64,000 nt of DNA, taken from Epiperipatus broadwayi (taxonomy: Eukaryota > Onychophora > Udeonychophora > Euonychophora > Peripatidae). This document shows, piece by piece, positions 58,785 to 64,000 of the stretch (position 1 is its first letter; every line of letters starts with the position of its first letter). A model generated the notes under the pieces. The model made no database searches, had not been told where the DNA came from, and saw only the letters and a list, made by a program, of their open reading frames with translations. A program made the translations under genes and the position numbers. Location: positions 5,783,770 through 5,847,769 of the forward strand of contig JAQFVV010012420.1 in the NCBI GenBank assembly GCA_028023455.1, read 5' to 3'.

Positions 58785-59100
58785 CTGGTCGGGGTCAACC
58801 ACATAAACACTTAGAGTAGGGGCCCCAAATGCAGCATTGTAAATTCCAGCCAAAAGGTGGCGCTGTTCACAATATGTAAGCACAGGAACATTCCACCAGC
58901 TGGCTGGCAGCTTTGCTGCCCGCTTGGTGATGCTGGTCGCAGTGCATAAGCCCATTTAGCTTACATCGTCTGCTACCAGTGGATACCAAGAACCTAGGTG
59001 GCGCTGATTGCCGTAAACTCATCTAGATTATGTGTCGTCTGCTAACAGCGACTACCAAGATTCTAGCCCACTATGTGGTGCTGTTTCTCCACAGTTACAC
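58785..59100 (+). repeat. Subterminal GGTGGCGCTG-type repeats, left arm
   Basis: A motif close to GGTGGCGCTG recurs (AGGCGCTG, AGGTGGCGCTG, TTGGTGATGCTG, AGGTGGCGCTG, TGTGGTGCTG). A unit of about 75 bp containing TCGTCTGCTA.CAG.G..TACCAAGA..CTAG is present twice (from about 58,963 and 59,034). The mirror region in the right arm is about 63,345-63,650. Confidence 0.7.
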
Positions 59101-59550
59101 ATGGAAAAACTACGCACTGATAGAATTTATGTACATACCACTTAAAATATGAATGGCATATAATGTACAAGTGTGATTAATTAAGAAGCTACAACTATTT
59201 AAATATTATTTCAAACTTAATAGTATCACATGCTATTTCACAGTTTTATAAATGGATGTATTTTTAAATTTTTTTTTTTTAAAAAATCGATCTTTTTTTT
59301 TTTAATTATTTACTCTATGTCAAAATGTTATATATAAGTCGAGCGGTGAAATTTGCTATCATGGCCGCTTGAATGGCATCATAGATTTACATACGCTATA
59401 ATTAGACAGATTTGATAAAATTATCGCATGGTAATCCTCATAATTATTCATAAATAAGTCAATTCTCAATTTAAAAATCGATCTTTTTTTTTTTAATTAT
59501 TTACTCTAAAAGTGTTTTTTTTTTTTTTTAAATTAAAAAAAATGTAATTA

Positions 59551-59793
59551 TTACGACAATGGTTTTTTTTTTTTAAAAAAAAAGCTAATTTTTTCCCTTC
59601 TTTCAAAACTAGAGACATTCCAAAGATAAAATTTAATATATTTCATTAATAGGGGCTTTACTAATGAATAGCTATGGTCAATTAGTGAATTGGATTGATT
59701 TAATGAGAAAGAAACTGATATATGATGAATTATATTTATTGACAATTTCATATATACTTGATATATTCCATTACCTAGCATTGGATAATGCAC
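59551..59793 (-). other. Mirror open frame, left arm
   Basis: An open frame beginning MHYPMLGNGIYQVYMK. The right arm has the same frame at 62,653-62,880 (+) with only a few residue changes. Both end in homopolymer runs. This is explained by arm similarity, and no protein family was recognised; not claimed as a gene. Confidence 0.3.
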
Positions 59794-60689
59794 ACAGGCA
59801 TTTTATTTACTAAACAACATTATTCTAGGCCATTTAGCAAAATAAATTTGTGGCTATTATTTAATTGCGCTAATTTTATGCTACATAATAAATCACTACA
59901 TTCCACTTATTAGTTATGCCCTTTCATCATCAGTTCGAGTGGCTATTATACATGTAATCAAACCAAGTGGAGTGAAGTTTAATAATACATCCGATTATTA
60001 TAAGTTTTGTCAGCTTGATTAAAAGAGCCAACACTTCTGTATTATGAGAAATACATATAAACTACTGACGGGAATATATATATACACAAACTTTACTTTA
60101 TCCCGCTCAATCTCTTAGTTATGTATAATTAATAAACTTTTAAAGGGGAAACGTATATTTAAGAGACTTACGAATACTTTAATAAGAAAAATATACTTAT
60201 GATTACATTCCAGGCTAGTTTAATCTTTAGTAACATAATAATTAAAGATTGAAAGTTTGGATTTATAAACCACATTTTATATTTACATTAATTATTTACT
60301 AAATGACAAAATAATAATGAGCACAAAGGGTCGCCATTATTTATAAATTAGGAGTTCAAAACGGAGCGCTAAATGACACTATAATTAATACAATACGAAG
60401 ATTTTAAATAATATCTTCAAAAAGTATATATTTCGTAACTAAATGCGCGCCGTTTCGAGACAGGCATAATTAATAATAACTGCAGTGATTAAGTTATATA
60501 GCAAAACAATAAGTTAATAAAGGAAATTAACAAAAGTATGTCATTTATAGAATTGAAATATTATTGATAAGACAATTTAGAAAGAGTTTACAATATAGTT
60601 AGCTAACCTGATTTTGAAGCAATAATGATTATTTTCAATTTTACATAGAGCTCTGCGATTTTAATAATTTTAAAACAGATACTCGAGCT

Positions 60690-60828
60690 GGAACGAAGGT
60701 GAGTTCTTTGGCAGCTTATGGCATCTTCTCTTTAGTTAGGAGATGATTTAAAATGGTATTACTATAGCTGGTAGTTGAATTTGAATGAAGGTGAGTTCTT
60801 TTAATGGCTTATGGCATCTTCTATTTAA
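60690..60828 (+). repeat. Duplicated motif at the inner end of the left arm
   Basis: A block GAAYGAAGGTGAGTTCTTT followed by GGCTTATGGCATCTTCT occurs twice, from about 60,691 and 60,784. The right arm has the mirror pair at about 61,577-61,720. Confidence 0.75.
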
Positions 60829-60830
60829 TC

Positions 60831-60922
60831 TTAAATTATCCATCCACATACGAATATAATACAAATATAAAATTTAGAAATTTTATATTTGTATTATATT
60901 CGTATGTGGATGGATAATTTAA
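60831..60922. repeat. Perfect 45-bp hairpin at the centre of the foldback
   Basis: 60,831-60,875 and 60,878-60,922 are exact reverse complements with a two-base spacer (AG). Short further inverted blocks (ATTTAATCTTAAA near 60,823 and TTTAAGATTAAAT near 60,961) lie just outside. Confidence 0.9.
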
Positions 60923-61570
60923 ACCATGAAATTATGACATAATGATTTGTACATATAATATTTAAGATTAAATAAAAATAATGTAAAATGTTTTCTTTAT
61001 AATATATTTCACATGAGTAGGCATTAGATAGGGATTTTATGCACAAGCCTTCTGGCATTCATTGATTGCTCTTGTTAGCACAAGATGGCACTACTATATG
61101 GAGAGTGTTGTTTTGTTTTGAATTGTTTATAATATATTTACGGTTTTCTGATTTAATGTTTAATAGATATAACTGAAACTAAAGTATTTTTTTTATAAGA
61201 TCTGTCAAATTTGCTTTTTTTAAAATAAACAATATAAAGAAAATATGTTAAAAGTTATTTATATCTAGTTAAAATAAAAGTCATCGGTTTATAATTAAAA
61301 ATGGGAATTTTGTGTAAACAAGAAATCAATTAGTGACCGCACCTGAGGTAAAAATGAAATCTAGTTTACTGATTGAATTTGTTTCAACAAAAGATTTTAT
61401 CATTAAATCATAATACTGTTACTATCTGCTAAGCCATAACATTTTATAACACCTAAAAAGAAATTTAATTAATGAAATCGGAATCAAAATTATATAATTT
61501 ATATATTTTAATAATTTTTGATCCATCCAAGGCCAGAGCAACAACCAACGTTGCCTTAACAAGCTTATAA
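60923..61570. other. Central segment of the foldback element
   Basis: Unpaired central DNA. It contains a fragment of the PLE hammerhead repeat (61,011-61,120: TGAGTAGGCATTAGATAGGG and TATGGAGAGTGTTG), without the ribozyme core. The open frame at 61,422-61,607 (-) is chance. Confidence 0.6.
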
Positions 61571-63684
61571 TAAATAGAAGATGCCATAAGCCGTTAGAAG
61601 AATTCACCTTCGTTCAAATTCAACTACCCCAACTCCAGCTATAGTAATACCATCTTAAATCGTCTCCCAACTAAAGGGAAGATGCCATAAGCCGCCAAAG
61701 AACTCACCTTCGTTCCAGCTCGAGTATCTGTTTTAAAATTATTAAAATCACAGAGCTCTGTGTAAAATTCAAAATAATCATTATTGCTTCAAAATCAGGT
61801 TAGCTAACTATATTGTAAACTCTTTCTAAATTGTCTTATCAATAATATTTCAATTTTATAAGTGACATAATTTTGTTAATTTCCTTTATTAACTTCTTGT
61901 TTTGCTATATAACTTAATCACTGCAGTTATATTTATTTCTCTCTTGCTTATTTTAGTTATTATTAATTATGCCTGTTTCAAAATGGCGCGCATTTAGTTA
62001 TGAAATATATACTTTTTGAAGATATTATTTAAAATCTTAGTATTGTATTAATTATAGCGTCATTTAGCGCTCCGTTTTGAACCCCTAATTTATAAATAAT
62101 GGCGACCCTTTGTGCTCGTTATTATTTTGTCATTTAGTAAATAATTAATGTAAATATAAAATGTGGCTTATAAATCCAAACTTTCAACCTTTAATTATTA
62201 TGTTACTAAAGATTAAACTAGCCTGGAATGTAATCATAAATATATTTTTCTTATTAAAGTATTCGTAAGTCCCTTAGATATACGTTTCCCCTTTAAAAGT
62301 TTATTAATTATACATAACTAAGAGATTGAGCGTGATAAAGTAAAGTTTGTGTATATATATATATATATATTCCCGTCAGTAGTTTATATGTATTTCTCAT
62401 GGTACAAAAGTGTTGGCTCTTTTAATCAAGCTGATAAAACTTATAATAATCAGATGTATTATTAAACTTCACTCCAGACTTGGTTTGATTGCATGTATAA
62501 TAGCCACTCGAACTGATGATGAAAGGGCATAACTAAAAAGTGGAATGTAATGATTTATTATGTAGCATAAAATTAGCGCAATTAAATAATAGCCACAAAT
62601 TTATTTTGCTAAATGGCCTAGAGTAATGTTGTTTAGTAAATAAAATGCCTGCATGCATTATCCAACACTAAGTAATGGGATATATCAAGTATATATGAAA
62701 TTGTCAATAAATATAATTCATCATATATCAGTTTCTTTCTCATTAAATCAATCCAATTCACTAATTGACCATAGCTATTCATTAGTAAAGCCCCTATTAA
62801 TGAAATATATTAGATTTTATCTTTGGAATGTCTCTAGTTTTGAAAGAAGGGGGGAAAAATTAGCTTTTTTTTTTTTTTAAAAAAAAAAAAAACGATTGTT
62901 GTAATAATTACATTTTTTTTAATTTAAAAAAAAAAACCACTTTTAGAGTAAATAATTAAAAAAAAAAAAGATTGATTTTTAAATTGAGAATTGACTTATT
63001 TATGAATAATTATGAGGATTTCTACGTGATAATTTTATCAAACCTGTCTAATTATAGCATATGTAAATCTATGATGCCATTCAAGTGGCCATGATAGCAA
63101 ATTTCACCGCTCGACTTATATATAACATTTTGACATAGAGTAAATAATTTAAAAAAAAAGATCGATTTTTAAAAATAAAAAAAATTAAAATACATCCATT
63201 TATAAAACTGTGAAATAGCATGTGATACTATTAAGTTTGAAATAATATTTAAATAGTTGTAGCTTCTTAATTAATCACACCTGTGCATTATATGCCATTC
63301 ATATTTTAAGTAGTATGTACATAAACTCTAACAGTGCGTAGTTTTTCCGTGTGTAACCGTGGAGAAACAGCGCCATGTAGTGGGCTAGAATCTTGGTAGT
63401 CGCTGTTAGCAGATGACACATAAGCTAGATGTGTTTACGGCAATCAGCGCCACCTATGTTCTTGGTATCCGCTGGTAGCAGATGATGTAAGCTAAATGGG
63501 CGTACGCACTGTGACCAGCACCACCAAGCAGGCAGCTTTTGTTCCTGTGCTTACCCATTGTGACCAGTGCCACCTTTTGGCTGGAATTTGAAATGCTGCA
63601 TTTGGGGCCCCTACTTTAAGTATTTCTGTGGTTGACCCTGACCAGTGCCTCTGGTGGTCACATGGGTCAAAAGTCACAAGTACC

Positions 63685-64000
63685 ATATCATGAGTCAATA
63701 TCTTGATGTTCTAAAATTTTAATCATCTCAGAAGTAATTGTGGAATTAAATGTCTTTTCATAATTTAGAAATTTAGAGTCTAATGGCAATCCATTCTTTT
63801 TGATATTTTTTATAACTTTTCTTAACACTTGTATGTGATCTATAATAATCATTTTAAAATTTATACTGCTTTTTAGTTGAGTTGCAAAGTTCTGAAAATT
63901 TTGTAAGATGTGTTGTAATGATCTTATTATAAAATTTTGGGAGAAAATGATAGAAGACTGATAGATACTAACATTTTTAATGTCTTCCTATTTTTCTTTT
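63685..64000 (-). mobile_element. RTE-type LINE copy, continuation beyond the foldback
   Basis: Follows the same RTE reading order from where 58,745 left off. 63,750-63,775 corresponds to the DYEKAFDSI block (CTTTTCATAATTTAGAAATT). 63,850-63,990 corresponds to the FSTVDH, Q.GFK.. and TKIIT..L blocks. Heavily decayed and running off the window end. Confidence 0.65.

Larger units (their letters stand above)
58738..63692. mobile_element. 4.94-kb palindromic foldback element with Merlin-type tips and 8-bp target duplication
   Basis: Element 58,746-63,684. Identical 8-mers ATATCATG flank it at 58,738-58,745 and 63,685-63,692. Both tips read inward GGTACTTGTGACTTTTGACC. The left arm (58,746 to about 60,827) and right arm (about 61,571 to 63,684) are inverted copies of about 2.1 kb each, still closely similar with small indels. 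They enclose a central segment of about 740 bp. No transposase is encoded. The tip GGTACTTGTGASTTTT is shared with the Merlin element at 53,969, and Merlin makes 8-9 bp duplications, so I infer it is a non-autonomous foldback moved by Merlin transposase. It sits inside an older RTE LINE. Confidence 0.85.

Noticed and set aside
58728-58955. Open frame at the left tip of the foldback (and its mirror at 63,492-63,698)
   Set aside because: Spans the transposon terminus and subterminal repeats; not a plausible protein.
1-64000. A prokaryotic defence or biosynthetic system
   Set aside because: No operon structure, ribosome binding sites or long frames; the content is eukaryotic repeats plus one spliced exon.

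Overview
This is about 64 kb of very AT-rich eukaryotic DNA. It has no operons, no dense ORFs and no prokaryotic signals. Nearly everything recognisable is decayed transposable-element sequence, plus one clean spliced host exon. The repertoire (Penelope-like elements with hammerhead-type ribozyme motifs, RTE-type LINEs, a Merlin/IS1595-type DNA transposon, BED-finger hAT, Ty3/gypsy LTR elements with double zinc knuckles, tRNA-derived SINEs, a CCP/sushi exon) points to an invertebrate metazoan. I cannot fix the phylum. The window is most simply intronic or intergenic DNA of a gene on the + strand encoding a CCP-domain protein.

Layout. 0.2-2 kb: decayed Penelope-like element (PLE). 2.2-3.9 kb: hAT/BED relic (-). 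6.3-7.5 and 8.2-9.5 kb: two RTE LINE copies (+). 10-10.7, 13.5-13.8 and 23.3-23.7 kb: other LINE scraps. 15.6-20.7 kb: PLE territory with tandem units, a foldback terminal repeat and a GIY-YIG endonuclease relic. 24.9-27.4 kb: the best-preserved RTE LINE (-), with endonuclease and reverse transcriptase. 28.6-30.9 kb (-) and 35.75-38.4 kb (+): two Ty3/gypsy relics, both deleted between protease and integrase C-terminus; 34.8-35.6 kb: a further LTR. 43.4-45.2 kb: inverted and tandem cluster of PLE terminal repeats carrying hammerhead ribozymes. 49.0-50.1 kb: PLE relic (-) with a SINE and a ribozyme-repeat fragment nested in it. 51.3-53.6 kb: foldback repeat family.

53,792-53,956 is a 165-bp phase 1-1 CCP/sushi exon with good splice sites. 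A degenerate Merlin transposon begins 13 bases into its downstream intron. 58.7-63.7 kb is a 4.94-kb palindromic foldback element with a perfect 8-bp target duplication. It interrupts a fourth RTE copy and shares its terminal motif with the Merlin transposon, so it is probably a Merlin-mobilised non-autonomous foldback.

The most interesting signals are (1) the hammerhead-bearing PLE repeat cluster, (2) the giant Merlin-ended foldback and its nested insertion, (3) the Merlin copy abutting a splice donor, and (4) two gypsy relics with the same type of internal deletion. All calls were made by eye; identity levels are qualitative.
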